Assembly: GCF_000148725.1 (NCBI RefSeq)
Contig: NZ_GL476310.1
Span: forward strand, 316,512-367,537
DNA: 51,026 nucleotides
Source: Roseibium sp. TrichSKD4
Lineage (GTDB): Bacteria > Pseudomonadota > Alphaproteobacteria > Rhizobiales > Stappiaceae
Reading direction: 5' to 3'
Shown: positions 23,890 through 32,845 of the stretch, in pieces
Numbering within the stretch: the stretch's first letter is position 1
How the letters are laid out: the number at the start of each line of letters is the position of its first letter
The notes under the pieces: generated by a model
What the model saw: only the letters and a program-made list of their open reading frames with translations
What the model was told of the DNA's origin: nothing
Database searches by the model: none
Translations under genes and position numbers: made by a program

Positions 23890-25719
23890 ATGAACGCGAA
23901 ATCCATGCCTGCAAATCAATTGGCTCCTGGAACGGTGCTGCTGGTCGATGCCCTGAAGGACCGAGCTGCACGGCTGTTTCAGTCACCGCTGGACGTCATC
24001 ACATGCAATGATCTGACACGTGTTTCTGAGGCCCTTCAAGCTGTCGAAAGGGCTCGAAAAAGCGGCAAGCATGTCGCTGGTTATCTGACATACGAACTGG
24101 GTTATGCGTTTGAAGAAAAACTGGCTGGGCGTTGGAAAAACACCGGTGAGCCTTTGCTGTGGTTTGGTGTTTACGAGGGTCCTGTATCCCTGTCTCTCAA
24201 AGAAACGCGGGAGCTGTTGAGCGGGACAGAGCCAAGGGAAAGTGGCAAGGTGTCCGTCTCCGGTTTCGATATGGATAAGCGGGAGTATGAAGATTCTTTT
24301 CGCGAGGTTCAAAACAACTTGGCGAAAGGCGACATCTATCAGGTCAACCTCACGATGCGGGCCGGTCTGCAACATGAAGGCGCGCCGGAGCATCTGTTTT
24401 CTGACCTTTTGAGTCGGCAGCCGGTGGCACATGCCGCTTTGGTGAAAACAGTCGACCGATCCATCCTGTCAGTATCTCCAGAACTGTTTTTGGAAAGACG
24501 CGCGAACACACTGCGAACGCGCCCCATGAAAGGAACCGCTGGCCGAGGTCGCACTATTGCGGAAGATCGTTCAATTACAGCGAATTTGGCGAGAGACCCA
24601 AAACAGCGTGCAGAAAACACCATGATTGTGGACTTGATGCGCAATGACCTCTCGCGCATTTGCAGGGCCGGGTCGGTGAAGGTGACGTCGCTTTGTGATG
24701 TTGAGCGTTATCGCACGGTCCACCAAATGACATCCACCATCGAAGGCGAGCTGGAAGCTGATGTTCAGTTTCCGAAAATCATAGAGCATCTTTTTCCTTG
24801 TGGGTCGATCACAGGTGCGCCGAAGCTGAGCGCCATGATGATAGCCGACCGGCTGGAAACATCGCCGCGCGGGGTCTACACCGGCTCAATTGGCGCAATG
24901 GAACCAAACGGAGACTTTGCGTTCAATGTGGCAATCCGCACGCTGGACCTGAAATCAAATGGGACAGGCGTTGCCGGAACCGGATCTGGTGTCGTCTTCG
25001 ATTCAGGGGCCGGGCCTGAATATGACGAATGTGCGCTCAAGCTGAAGTTTTTGTCGTCAGACTTACCGGGTGTTGGTCTCATAGAAACTTTTGCTTATCT
25101 GCCCGAAGAAGGCTTTCTCTTGCTGGAACGTCATTTAAACCGGCTTGCGCGCTCCGCCAAGTATTTGGGATTTGTGTTTGAGGAAGAGCGCCTGCGGGGA
25201 GAGCTTTTCAAGGAGGTTAAAAGCTCAAGCGGTGCATTGCGCGTGCGTCTTGAAATGGCCGAAGACGGAACGGCTAGTATTCAGGCTATGCCGCTGGTGA
25301 CTGCGAGCGATGACACGGTCTGGAAACTCTGTCTGGCGGATGAGCCCGTCGATTCTGGAAATGCGTACCTGTTTCATAAGACAACACATCGGGCCTTTTA
25401 CGATGAGACACGAACCAGAATGGCCGCGGAACTCAGCGCTCAAGAAGTCTTGTTCGTCAATGAAAACGGCTTTTTGACGGAAGGGAGTTTCACAACCTTG
25501 TTCGTCAAGAAGAACGGCAAGCTTCTCACACCTGCCTTGGAGCATGGGCTGTTGCCGGGCATCTTGCGGGAAGCGCTTCTGGACAAGCGCTTAGCCTATG
25601 AGGCGGACCTGAGGCCGGAAGACTTGATAACCGCTGAAGCGCTTTTTGTCGGAAATTCAGTTCGCGGGCTGATCCGCTCTGAGTTGATGGCAGTGTCAGC
25701 TCTAAAGCAAGCTTCCTGA
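23890..25719 (+). CDS. pabB: Aminodeoxychorismate synthase component I fused to aminodeoxychorismate lyase (PabB-PabC)
   Basis: 609 residues in two parts. Residues 1-390 are the chorismate-binding PabB enzyme (DIYQVNLTMR, RPMKGTAGRGR, DLMRNDLSRIC, PCGSITGAPKLSAM, GSGVVFDS). From about 395 a class IV aminotransferase-fold PabC follows, with the PLP lysine in HKTTHRAFYDETR and a second motif LTEGSFTTLFV. One chain thus makes 4-amino-4-deoxychorismate from chorismate and converts it to p-aminobenzoate for folate. The glutaminase PabA is not in the window. ATG at codon 6 is an alternative start. Confidence 0.93.
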   Translation: MNAKSMPANQLAPGTVLLVDALKDRAARLFQSPLDVITCNDLTRVSEALQAVERARKSGKHVAGYLTYELGYAFEEKLAGRWKNTGEPLLWFGVYEGPVSLSLKETRELLSGTEPRESGKVSVSGFDMDKREYEDSFREVQNNLAKGDIYQVNLTMRAGLQHEGAPEHLFSDLLSRQPVAHAALVKTVDRSILSVSPELFLERRANTLRTRPMKGTAGRGRTIAEDRSITANLARDPKQRAENTMIVDLMRNDLSRICRAGSVKVTSLCDVERYRTVHQMTSTIEGELEADVQFPKIIEHLFPCGSITGAPKLSAMMIADRLETSPRGVYTGSIGAMEPNGDFAFNVAIRTLDLKSNGTGVAGTGSGVVFDSGAGPEYDECALKLKFLSSDLPGVGLIETFAYLPEEGFLLLERHLNRLARSAKYLGFVFEEERLRGELFKEVKSSSGALRVRLEMAEDGTASIQAMPLVTASDDTVWKLCLADEPVDSGNAYLFHKTTHRAFYDETRTRMAAELSAQEVLFVNENGFLTEGSFTTLFVKKNGKLLTPALEHGLLPGILREALLDKRLAYEADLRPEDLITAEALFVGNSVRGLIRSELMAVSALKQAS

Positions 25720-25740
25720 TCGGTTTCCAGCCCCGACACC

Positions 25741-26391
25741 TCAGGCTTCTGGCCAAGGTTCAACCGTCAGCTCCGGCCAAAGCACCTTCATGCGGGCACC
25801 TTTTTCTATATGCGTCTTGCGATTGTCGAGCGCCGTATTTGGAACCAGCCGCATTGCAAAAATGTTGGACAGTCCAAAAGGAGCGTGCACGTGCATACGC
25901 TCATCCGCATCAAGACGAACGGCAACGGCATGGGTTTTCGCGGCATAGTTCACCAGGCTTTCCATGGAGCAGCCAAGAGGCGGATAGCAGCATCCAAATC
26001 GCTTTTCATACCAAAGATGAACTCTGGCTTGATTGCGGGTTTCGATCCGGTCTGCAAGGTCGGGCAGGGCGGCTTCAACCTTCTTAATGACCCGGTCTTC
26101 CGCCTCATAGCTGAGATCTGAGCCATCGAAATAAACGATGTCATAGTCCTTCAACCCGTGCTCATGGGGGCGATCCGTCATGATGTTCCACATGGTCTGA
26201 TAGATGGCGCCTGAAACCAGCCAGCAGTCCGGAAGATCAAGCGATCGCATGGTTTCCAACAGCCGCATTAACGTTGGAACAGAGCGTACCACGGCGCTAA
26301 TGCTTTGCTTACGTTCATCTTCACTCGAACGGTAAGGGTCAGCCAGCCTTTCCCAGTCCTTCAGTGCCGGTGCCATCTCTGTTGCTTGCAT
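25741..26391 (-). CDS. Nucleotidyltransferase family protein (COG3575/PF06042)
   Basis: 216 residues matching a family of uncharacterised nucleotidyltransferase-fold proteins. Diagnostic pieces are DCWLVSGAIYQTMWN, GLKDYDIVYFDGSDLSYEAED, ARVHLWYEKRFG and the C-terminal ESLVNYAAKTHAVAVR. The acidic pair DYD in the second piece matches the metal-binding Asp residues of the fold. The substrate is unknown. It converges on pabB with 21 bases between stops. Confidence 0.82.
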   Translation of the reverse strand: MQATEMAPALKDWERLADPYRSSEDERKQSISAVVRSVPTLMRLLETMRSLDLPDCWLVSGAIYQTMWNIMTDRPHEHGLKDYDIVYFDGSDLSYEAEDRVIKKVEAALPDLADRIETRNQARVHLWYEKRFGCCYPPLGCSMESLVNYAAKTHAVAVRLDADERMHVHAPFGLSNIFAMRLVPNTALDNRKTHIEKGARMKVLWPELTVEPWPEA

Positions 26392-26570
26392 GATTTACCC
26401 CTGCTTTGTTCTCGATTTGTGTATCTGATTCACCATAGCGGGGGTAGGGTGATTGGGATGCTCGCAGGGCTCTTTGCTTATTCACGAAAATGCGATGTCT
26501 CGAAGCACTTGACGTTTGAGGTAGAAGGCCAATTTTGGGTTTACACTTGGTACGTTTCTGGAGACCGCCC

Positions 26571-26891
26571 ATGACAGCTGTTTTTGCTAAAAGACTGGTG
26601 ATGGCCAGTTTCGGTTTATTTCTGATCTTGGGATTGGGAACTCAGGCCGCCCATGCGCGCCCAGATAGTCGGTCTATGACGTGTGATCAGGCGCGGGAGC
26701 TGGTGAAAAAGAAGGGAGCAGTTGTCATGAACACCGGTCCCAAAACATATGACAGCTATGTTTACAGTCGACAATACTGTGTTTCGATCCAGCAGTTCCT
26801 GATCCGCGCAACGGTGCCGACCCGAGACAACAAGCAATGCCGCATAGGATATCTTTGCCAGCAAGAAAGCCCGCTGTACCGAGGGTACTGA
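26571..26891 (+). CDS. Small secreted four-cysteine protein
   Basis: About 106 residues. ATG 26571 has GGAGA six bases upstream and gives a proper signal peptide (MTAVFAKRLVMASFGLFLIL, cleavage near AHA-RP). The mature part of about 75 residues has four cysteines (MTCDQ, QYCVS, KQCRI, YLCQQ), enough for two disulfide bonds. I believe similar small proteins are widespread in Hyphomicrobiales but do not know a function. A terminator follows 5 bases after the stop. Confidence 0.75.
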   Translation: MTAVFAKRLVMASFGLFLILGLGTQAAHARPDSRSMTCDQARELVKKKGAVVMNTGPKTYDSYVYSRQYCVSIQQFLIRATVPTRDNKQCRIGYLCQQESPLYRGY

Positions 26892-26896
26892 AAATG

Positions 26897-26929
26897 AAAA
26901 AGCCCCGAACCAGTTGGTCGGGGCTTTTT
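26897..26929. terminator. Bidirectional Rho-independent terminator
   Basis: AAAAAGCCCCGA and TCGGGGCTTTTT form a 12-bp stem around a 9-base loop. A and T tracts on both sides serve the small Cys gene on the plus strand and pheT on the minus strand. Confidence 0.88.
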
Positions 26930-26953
26930 GAAAACTTTCGGACCTGAACCTGC

Positions 26954-29371
26954 TTATCCGCGTAGCGTTCCGCCAGTTGCTTTTTCTACCGATGCAACGA
27001 TTTTCTTCGACACGGCTTCAATGTCTTCATCGGTCAAGGTCTTTTTGACCGGTTGCAGAAGAACATCAATCGCCAGCGATTTTTGGTTCTCGTCAACACC
27101 CTTGCCCTTGTAGATGTCAAACAGTGTCACATCGCTGATAAGGGTCTTGTCGGCCCCACGTGCCGCTTTGAGCAGCTTTTCAGCTTCCACGCCGTCATCC
27201 ACGACAAAGGCAAAGTCACGGCGGACCGGCATCAAGTCGGAGGCCTGCAATTTGCCCTTGGAGCGTGTGGCCTTGTTCTTTGGCTGCGGAAGTGCGTCGA
27301 GATAAACCTCAAACGCGACAACCGGTCCATCCAGATCAAGGTCTTTCAGGATGCGCGGATGGATTTCGCCAAAGACCGCAAGAGTGTTTTTCGGGCCTAG
27401 CTTCAAAGTGCCAGAACGACCGGGGTGGAAGTAATCTGGTGCATCGCGATAGACCTGCAATTTTTCAACCGGCGCACCGATTGCAGAAAGGGCTGCTTCT
27501 GCATCAGCCTTTGCATCAAACACGTCCACCGCATCCGAAGTACCGCTCCAATGGCGACCTGACCCTGCATGGCTTGCGGTGCCACGACGAATGCCAGCAG
27601 CGACCATTTTTTGATCATCCGGTTGGTCACCCGTGAAAATCTGTCCCACCTCAAAAAGGGCAGCATCCGGGAAGCCACGGTCCGCATTGCGCTGACCTGC
27701 TGTCAGAAGGCCGGGCAGTAGGCTCGGACGCATGTCCGACATGTCGGAGGAGATCGGATTGGCAAGCACGAGCGCATCGGCCCCACCGTCAAACGTGACG
27801 GCCTGATCGTGCGAAATGAAGGACCAGGTTACAGCCTCGTTCATGCCACGGGAGGCAAGAGACCGGCGGGCTTTTGAGCGTCTGATTTGGCCAGTTGTGA
27901 GAACGCGCGTTGTTACCGTGTCTGAGCGTGGCAACGGCGTGGAGGGCACGCGGTCAAGGCCGAGAATGCGCACAATCTCTTCCACAAGATCAGCCTTGCC
28001 TTCAATGTCTGGACGCCAGCTCGGCGGCGCCACTTTCACGACATCTCCGGTGCCGGAAATCCAGAAGCCGAGGGACTTCAAAGTAAGGTTCATTTCCGGA
28101 ACAACGGTGTCGATGCCCGACAGACGTTTGACCTCCGCATAAGGGAAATCGATAATCCGGTTGGTTTCGGGAACCTCACCCGCTTGCACCACGTCCGACG
28201 GTTCGCCGCCACATAGGTCCAGAACCATCTGAGTGGCGGCCTCAAGGCCCGGCAGCATGTAGTCAGGGTCAACGCCGCGCTCAAACCGATACCGAGCATC
28301 GGTATTGACGCCAAGTTTGCGGCCAGTTGCAGCAATGCCGTTTTCGTCCCAAAGCGCAGATTCAATCAGCACATTGGTGGTTTCTTCCGTGCAGCCAGAA
28401 ATTTCACCACCGAGAATACCGCCCAGGCTTTCAACGGCGTTATCGTCAGCAATCACACAGACGCTGTCATCAACCGTGTAGCTCTTGCCGTTCAAGCCAT
28501 CGATGGTTTCGCCGTCCTTGCCACGGCGAACAACCAGATCGCCATGCACCTTGTCAGCGTCGAAAACGTGCAGCGGACGACCCTGATCGAAGGTCATGTA
28601 GTTGGTGATGTCCACCAGCGTGTTGATTGGGCGCAGGCCAATGGCCACCAGACGATCTTGCATCCATTTAGGCGAAGGGCCGTTCTTCACACCCTTGACC
28701 AAGCGAAGGCCAAACGCCTTGCAAAGAGCAGGAGTGTCACCGAACTCCAGATTCACATTGGTCGGGCACGGGAAGGTGCCTCGAACCTGCTTAAGTGGCC
28801 GCTCTTTCAACTTGCCGATCCCGGCTGCAGCCAGATCGCGTGCAATACCGTAAACCCCGGTACAATCCGGACGGTTCGGTGTCAGGCCAATCTCGATAAT
28901 CGGATCATCAAGGCCTGCCCACTGTGCATAAGAAACGCCCACAGGCGCATCTTCCGGAAGGTCGATGATGCCATCATGCTCTTCAGACAATTCCAGCTCG
29001 CGCTCAGAGCACATCATGCCGAAACTTTCCACGTCACGGATTTTGCCGACTGCGAGCGTGAAGTCGAGACCAGGAACATAGTCACCCGGCCGTCCCAGTA
29101 CGCCGACCAGCCCTTTGCGGGCATTCGGAGCACCGCATACGATCTGCAGCAGCTCACCGCTGCCATTGTCGACCTTGAGAACCTTCAAGCGGTCGGCATT
29201 CGGATGTTGTTCCGCATCCACTACCTTCGCGATTGTAAAAGGCTTCAAGCGTCCGGCACGGTTGGTTACTTCCTCGACCTCAAGGCCGATCATGGTCAGC
29301 TTTTCAACGATCTCGTCGAGGCTGGCTTCGGTCTCAAGATGATCCTTGAGCCATGACAAAGTGAATTTCAT
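26954..29371 (-). CDS. pheT: Phenylalanine-tRNA ligase beta subunit PheT
   Basis: 805 residues, full length for PheT. Order: start [21 protein letters not shown], the tRNA-binding EMAP-like domain (about 40-150, with [14 protein letters not shown]), the B3/B4 editing domain ([22 protein letters not shown]), the B5 domain, and the C-terminal anticodon-binding domain ending in [19 protein letters not shown]. With PheS it forms the cytoplasmic heterotetramer that charges tRNA-Phe. It follows pheS on the same strand but a membrane-protein gene lies between them. Confidence 0.97.
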   Translation of the reverse strand: MKFTLSWLKDHLETEASLDEIVEKLTMIGLEVEEVTNRAGRLKPFTIAKVVDAEQHPNADRLKVLKVDNGSGELLQIVCGAPNARKGLVGVLGRPGDYVPGLDFTLAVGKIRDVESFGMMCSERELELSEEHDGIIDLPEDAPVGVSYAQWAGLDDPIIEIGLTPNRPDCTGVYGIARDLAAAGIGKLKERPLKQVRGTFPCPTNVNLEFGDTPALCKAFGLRLVKGVKNGPSPKWMQDRLVAIGLRPINTLVDITNYMTFDQGRPLHVFDADKVHGDLVVRRGKDGETIDGLNGKSYTVDDSVCVIADDNAVESLGGILGGEISGCTEETTNVLIESALWDENGIAATGRKLGVNTDARYRFERGVDPDYMLPGLEAATQMVLDLCGGEPSDVVQAGEVPETNRIIDFPYAEVKRLSGIDTVVPEMNLTLKSLGFWISGTGDVVKVAPPSWRPDIEGKADLVEEIVRILGLDRVPSTPLPRSDTVTTRVLTTGQIRRSKARRSLASRGMNEAVTWSFISHDQAVTFDGGADALVLANPISSDMSDMRPSLLPGLLTAGQRNADRGFPDAALFEVGQIFTGDQPDDQKMVAAGIRRGTASHAGSGRHWSGTSDAVDVFDAKADAEAALSAIGAPVEKLQVYRDAPDYFHPGRSGTLKLGPKNTLAVFGEIHPRILKDLDLDGPVVAFEVYLDALPQPKNKATRSKGKLQASDLMPVRRDFAFVVDDGVEAEKLLKAARGADKTLISDVTLFDIYKGKGVDENQKSLAIDVLLQPVKKTLTDEDIEAVSKKIVASVEKATGGTLRG

Positions 29372-29453
29372 GCGTTCAACTCTTTTCGTGTCCGGCGCTG
29401 CGGCGTCTACAAGATCATGCCGGCAGCGGGAAAATCAGGGATTGGCTGTCAGA

Positions 29454-30110
29454 TCAGTTACCGCCAAAGCGTTCAATATCCGGCAGCACGGAGCCTTCGG
29501 CATAGTTCTCGGCAAAGCGGCGTCCAATTTGCGACAGCTCAATGGTCCAACCCTGAACCAGTTCCGGTGTGATTTCACGGCCCGTGGAGATCGCTTGCGC
29601 AGCTTCCGTTTCAATCCTGTCCCGAAGCATGCCAAGCTCGATCTGAGCGGCATATTCAGCCCGGTATTTTCCAAGCCATCCAATGGCGACGACGACAATC
29701 ATGACGAACAGCGCGGCAGAGCTGGCAAGGCTGGCCCATTTGGCTGTGCCACCAATGCGGCGGTCACTGGCAACAAGCACCATCGAGCAGATTGTCAGAA
29801 ATCCGACGATGTAGATGGCGGACAGGAAGCTCTGATACTTTTCGGCAGCAGATGCTTCGTGAGACGCTCTCAGGCCGGTGATACGGTCTCGCAGATACAA
29901 AAGCGCGTCGGCCTGCGTGCCCAGCTTTTCGCGGAAGTACTCTCCGCAAAACCGCAGGCGCCCACGAGATTCGATTTTGTCAGCACATGATTCCAGAAAT
30001 GATGTCGGTGTGGCCACACGAGCATCTTGGTCCGTGGTCTGGGCTACTGCGCCTGTTACAGCCATAAGGCTCAGAAGAACAGCGGCGATCAGTCTTGAAA
30101 GAAGCGGCAT
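29454..30110 (-). CDS. Membrane protein of unknown function between pheS and pheT
   Basis: About 218 residues starting at ATG 30110, with AAGG about 9 bases upstream. A signal peptide (MPLLSRLIAAVLLSLMAVTG, then AVAQ) leads into a region with two cysteines (SCADK, RFCGEYF). Two membrane helices follow (about 100-120 and 130-150) and then a charged C-terminal tail (LGMLRDRIETEAAQ). No named domain recognised. The 37-base gap to pheS and 82 bases to pheT place it inside the pheST transcript. Any link to translation is unknown. Confidence 0.72.
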   Translation of the reverse strand: MPLLSRLIAAVLLSLMAVTGAVAQTTDQDARVATPTSFLESCADKIESRGRLRFCGEYFREKLGTQADALLYLRDRITGLRASHEASAAEKYQSFLSAIYIVGFLTICSMVLVASDRRIGGTAKWASLASSAALFVMIVVVAIGWLGKYRAEYAAQIELGMLRDRIETEAAQAISTGREITPELVQGWTIELSQIGRRFAENYAEGSVLPDIERFGGN

Positions 30111-30147
30111 GGAAGGAAGCCTTCTTCGGAAATTGAGAGGGTGGCGA

Positions 30148-31230
30148 TCAGTTCGACAACCCGCCAAACAGGGTCGGAAGGTCCAGCGGCCGGAAGCCGT
30201 AGTGCTGGACCCAGCGGATATCAGCGTCAAAGAAATCACGCAGATCAGGCATGCCGTATTTCAGCATGGCGATCCGGTCGATGCCCATGCCCCAGGCAAA
30301 GCCCTGATATTCATCTGGATCGAGGCCGCAATTGCGGATGACGTTCGGGTGGACCATGCCGCAGCCAAGGATCTCAAGCCAATCGGAGCCTTCGCCGATT
30401 TTCACTTCGTCACCAGAGCGGTCACACTGGATATCAACTTCCATGGACGGTTCTGTGAACGGAAAGAAGGATGGGCGGAAGCGCATCTTGATGTCGTCAA
30501 CTTCAAAAAAGGACTTGCAGAACTCTTCCAAAACCCACTTGAGATGACCGAAATGCGATCCCTTGTCGATTACCAGACCTTCGACCTGGTGGAACACCGG
30601 CGTGTGGGTCTGGTCGCTGTCACACCGATAGGTTCGACCGGGAATGATCACACGGATTGGCGGTTCCTGGGTCCGCATGGTTCGAATTTGCACCGGCGAC
30701 GTGTGTGTGCGGAGCAAAAGCCGCTCACCGTCTTCCTTTTCATTGAAGAAGAACGTGTCGTGCATTTCGCGGGCCGGATGGCCTTCGGGGAAATTCAGCG
30801 CCGTAAAGTTCAGCTCGTCGGTTTCAATGTCCGGGCCTTCGGCAACTGCAAAACCCATGTCGGCAAAGATCGCGGTTAGCTCATCAACAACCTGGCTGAC
30901 AGGGTGAATGCGGCCGGTATCTGCCGGGCTTGCGCGCAACGGCAAAGTCACGTCAACAGTTTCGCTCTGAAGGCGTGCTTCCAGAGCAGCCTCTTCCAGA
31001 ACGGTTTTGCGCGCGGCGATCGCGTCGGCAATGTCGGTTTTCAGCGCATTGAGGGCAGGGCCCATCGTCTTGCGCTCCTCCGGGCTCATCTTCCCGAGGG
31101 TTTTCATTTGCTCGGAGATGCAGCCCTTTTTGCCAAGAGCGGAAACGCGAATGTCTTCCAGGGCTGCTTCTGTTTCTGCTGAAGAAATTGCAGCCAGAAG
31201 CTCGGATTTAAGTGTGTCTAGTTGGGACAT
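30148..31230 (-). CDS. pheS: Phenylalanine-tRNA ligase alpha subunit PheS
   Basis: 360 residues, the usual PheS length when started at ATG 31230 ([15 protein letters not shown]). The N-terminal coiled coil is followed by the class II catalytic core: [17 protein letters not shown], motif 2 ([25 protein letters not shown]), the Phe pocket ([25 protein letters not shown]) and motif 3 ([14 protein letters not shown]). It is the catalytic partner of PheT. No rplT or infC precedes it. Confidence 0.97.
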   Translation of the reverse strand: MSQLDTLKSELLAAISSAETEAALEDIRVSALGKKGCISEQMKTLGKMSPEERKTMGPALNALKTDIADAIAARKTVLEEAALEARLQSETVDVTLPLRASPADTGRIHPVSQVVDELTAIFADMGFAVAEGPDIETDELNFTALNFPEGHPAREMHDTFFFNEKEDGERLLLRTHTSPVQIRTMRTQEPPIRVIIPGRTYRCDSDQTHTPVFHQVEGLVIDKGSHFGHLKWVLEEFCKSFFEVDDIKMRFRPSFFPFTEPSMEVDIQCDRSGDEVKIGEGSDWLEILGCGMVHPNVIRNCGLDPDEYQGFAWGMGIDRIAMLKYGMPDLRDFFDADIRWVQHYGFRPLDLPTLFGGLSN

Positions 31231-31367
31231 GCGGTCTTGTTGCGTCCTGTCGCGATAGATCGCGTTTGGTGTCAAACGTAGATGGTTCGGTGTTTTAGCA
31301 GAAATTGGGACATCCGCTACCTGTCAGGCGCATTTCATCGCGAACATGTGGCTGGATGTGAAGAGGG

Positions 31368-31478
31368 TTAGCCCATAAATCGCCCGCAGGCGGGCCCCTG
31401 CAACTTGGCAAGCCGGACCTGTCGCGCAGAAAGAGCGCGGTTCAGGGACTTTTGATCATGGTGTGCCAAGGTCATCAT
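31368..31478 (-). other. 36-codon open frame in the pheS leader
   Basis: ATG-ATG at 31478 opens a frame (MMTLAHHDQKSLNRALSARQ and 16 further residues) that stops at 31368, 137 bases before pheS. It is basic and has one Phe and no Phe run, so it does not look like a phenylalanine attenuation peptide. A GC-rich hairpin (GCCCGC-CT-GCGGGC) lies inside its end. There is no clear ribosome-binding site, so I treat it as a possible small gene only. Confidence 0.25.
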
Positions 31479-31529
31479 GGAGCGCACTCTACAAAGGCGT
31501 GCGCGAAAGGCAAGCCTCAATTCCGTTAT

Positions 31530-32477
31530 TCAGGGTTGGCCGAAATTTGGAATTTGCTCGGGGTCTTCAACCACATCCTGCCCTTTTTGGCGCCCAATGG
31601 AGATTTGTAGTTCTTGCCTGAGCCATGAGGCAAACGCCTGCTTGGCCTTCGTCTGCGGAGCCGATGCGCTTGTAATCAGCCAATAGAACAAGCCTGTTGC
31701 CGGTCGGTCCGGAAAAGGCGAAATCAGCTGGCCGGTTTTCACGGCATAAACGGCAAGGGTCTCCCACGCCAAAAACACGCCTTGCCCCGCAATGGCAGCA
31801 TCCAGACAAAGGGCCCCATCGGAATAGGAGGGCCCGTCTTCTGAGAGTTTTGGTTCAAGCCCGAAATGTCTAAACCATGTCGACCAGTCGTCAGTTTGGT
31901 CCTGATCTCGTATGATCGGCAGTTTGAAGATATCTTCAGGTGTCTGAATGTGCCTCGCCAATGCAGGGCTGCAGACAGGAAAAACACGCTGGCTGAGCAG
32001 TTTGTCTGCCCTGACACCAGAATAAGGACCGCGCCCGACCCGTATGCAGATGTCAACGTCGCTGGTGTTTGGATCTGCAAGATCAATAGAGGCTTCCACC
32101 CGCACCCGAATGCCGGGATGGGCTTTGTTGAATTTCTTCAAGTGCCAGACGAGCCATTTGCTTGCAAACACCGGAGCAACTGAAATGGTCAAGGCGTCTT
32201 CTCGCGCGCGCCGCGTCACTGCGATGGCGGTTGAAAGCGATGACATGGCCGATGTGAGGTGAGGCTGCATCGCGTTCAAGTGCGGTGTTGGCATAAGAGC
32301 GCGGTTTTGGCGCTCAAACAGAACCACGCCCAGCTGGGCCTCGACTTTTTGAAGCTGTGGACTGACCGCACCCATGGTGACACCCAACTCGCCAGCTGCC
32401 TCCTTTAAGGACCCAAGGCGGCCGACAGCTTCCACGGCGCGGAGGCCGGACAGGTGAATGCGGTTGAGATTTTTCAT
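31530..32477 (-). CDS. LysR family transcriptional regulator, GcvA-like
   Basis: 315 residues. The N-terminal winged helix reads HLSGLRAVEAVGRLGSLKEA and LGVTMGAVSPQLQKVE. The substrate-binding domain follows with SVAPVFASKWLVWHL near residue 98 and DVDICIRVGRGPYSGV near 148, a pattern close to the GcvA/AmpR branch. It is divergent from the DUF1127-like small gene, the most likely target. The gap between them is AT-rich and contains TTTAGAAAATCTAAA-like sequence at the LysR start. Confidence 0.88.
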   Translation of the reverse strand: MKNLNRIHLSGLRAVEAVGRLGSLKEAAGELGVTMGAVSPQLQKVEAQLGVVLFERQNRALMPTPHLNAMQPHLTSAMSSLSTAIAVTRRAREDALTISVAPVFASKWLVWHLKKFNKAHPGIRVRVEASIDLADPNTSDVDICIRVGRGPYSGVRADKLLSQRVFPVCSPALARHIQTPEDIFKLPIIRDQDQTDDWSTWFRHFGLEPKLSEDGPSYSDGALCLDAAIAGQGVFLAWETLAVYAVKTGQLISPFPDRPATGLFYWLITSASAPQTKAKQAFASWLRQELQISIGRQKGQDVVEDPEQIPNFGQP

Positions 32478-32603
32478 TTTAGAAAATCTAAAATAAAAAG
32501 CAGAAGAAGTCGATTTATTTTAGGGAAAAACCGCCTATGTTGAGAGCATAGCTAAACCTATACGAGGTTTGGCACCGCAAGAACAAAAATAGGAATGAAA
32601 CAC

Positions 32604-32741
32604 ATGATGAAACTGTTCACACGCTATATGGGCTCTGCCTCCCGCCTCCAGTCATACGATCGGACCGATCCAATGTCCCATCCGATGGTTCAGCGCATGA
32701 GCCAGCGCGAATTGGCAGACCTGCCGCTTAATCGGCGATAA
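32604..32741 (+). CDS. 45-residue basic protein, DUF1127-like
   Basis: A short frame of 45 residues (MMKLFTRYMGSASRLQSYDR, ending SQRELADLPLNRR). The C-terminal REL-x-D-x-x-L-x-R pattern resembles DUF1127 small proteins, which occur in Hyphomicrobiales beside LysR or GntR regulators and have been linked to RNA turnover, phosphate or polysaccharide traits in other species. AGGA lies 9 bases before the ATG. It is divergent from a LysR gene and is followed by a terminator, so it forms its own unit. Function unknown. Confidence 0.65.
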   Translation: MMKLFTRYMGSASRLQSYDRTDPMSHPMVQRMSQRELADLPLNRR

Positions 32742-32789
32742 GGTTAGCGCCTAGCAAAATCTTACGTGATCATTTTGATCTGAAAAATG

Positions 32790-32820
32790 AAAACGGCGCC
32801 AGTTACCTGAGCGCCGTTTT
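32790..32820. terminator. Bidirectional Rho-independent terminator
   Basis: AAAACGGCGC and GCGCCGTTTT form a 10-bp stem with an 11-base loop. The T tracts on both sides serve the small gene (plus) and lepA (minus). Confidence 0.85.
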
Positions 32821-32845
32821 GTGTTCTTGTCTGCAAGGTTCTGGA

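Noticed and set aside
28544-29356. 270-codon plus-strand open frame
   Set aside because: Antisense to pheT; low-quality composition and no ribosome-binding site.
29878-30879. 333-codon plus-strand open frame
   Set aside because: It is antisense to pheS and the intervening membrane gene; a shadow frame.
31231-31529. Phe-dependent attenuator or T-box in the pheS leader
   Set aside because: The small open frame has one Phe and no Phe run, and there is no T-box-like sequence or terminator next to pheS.
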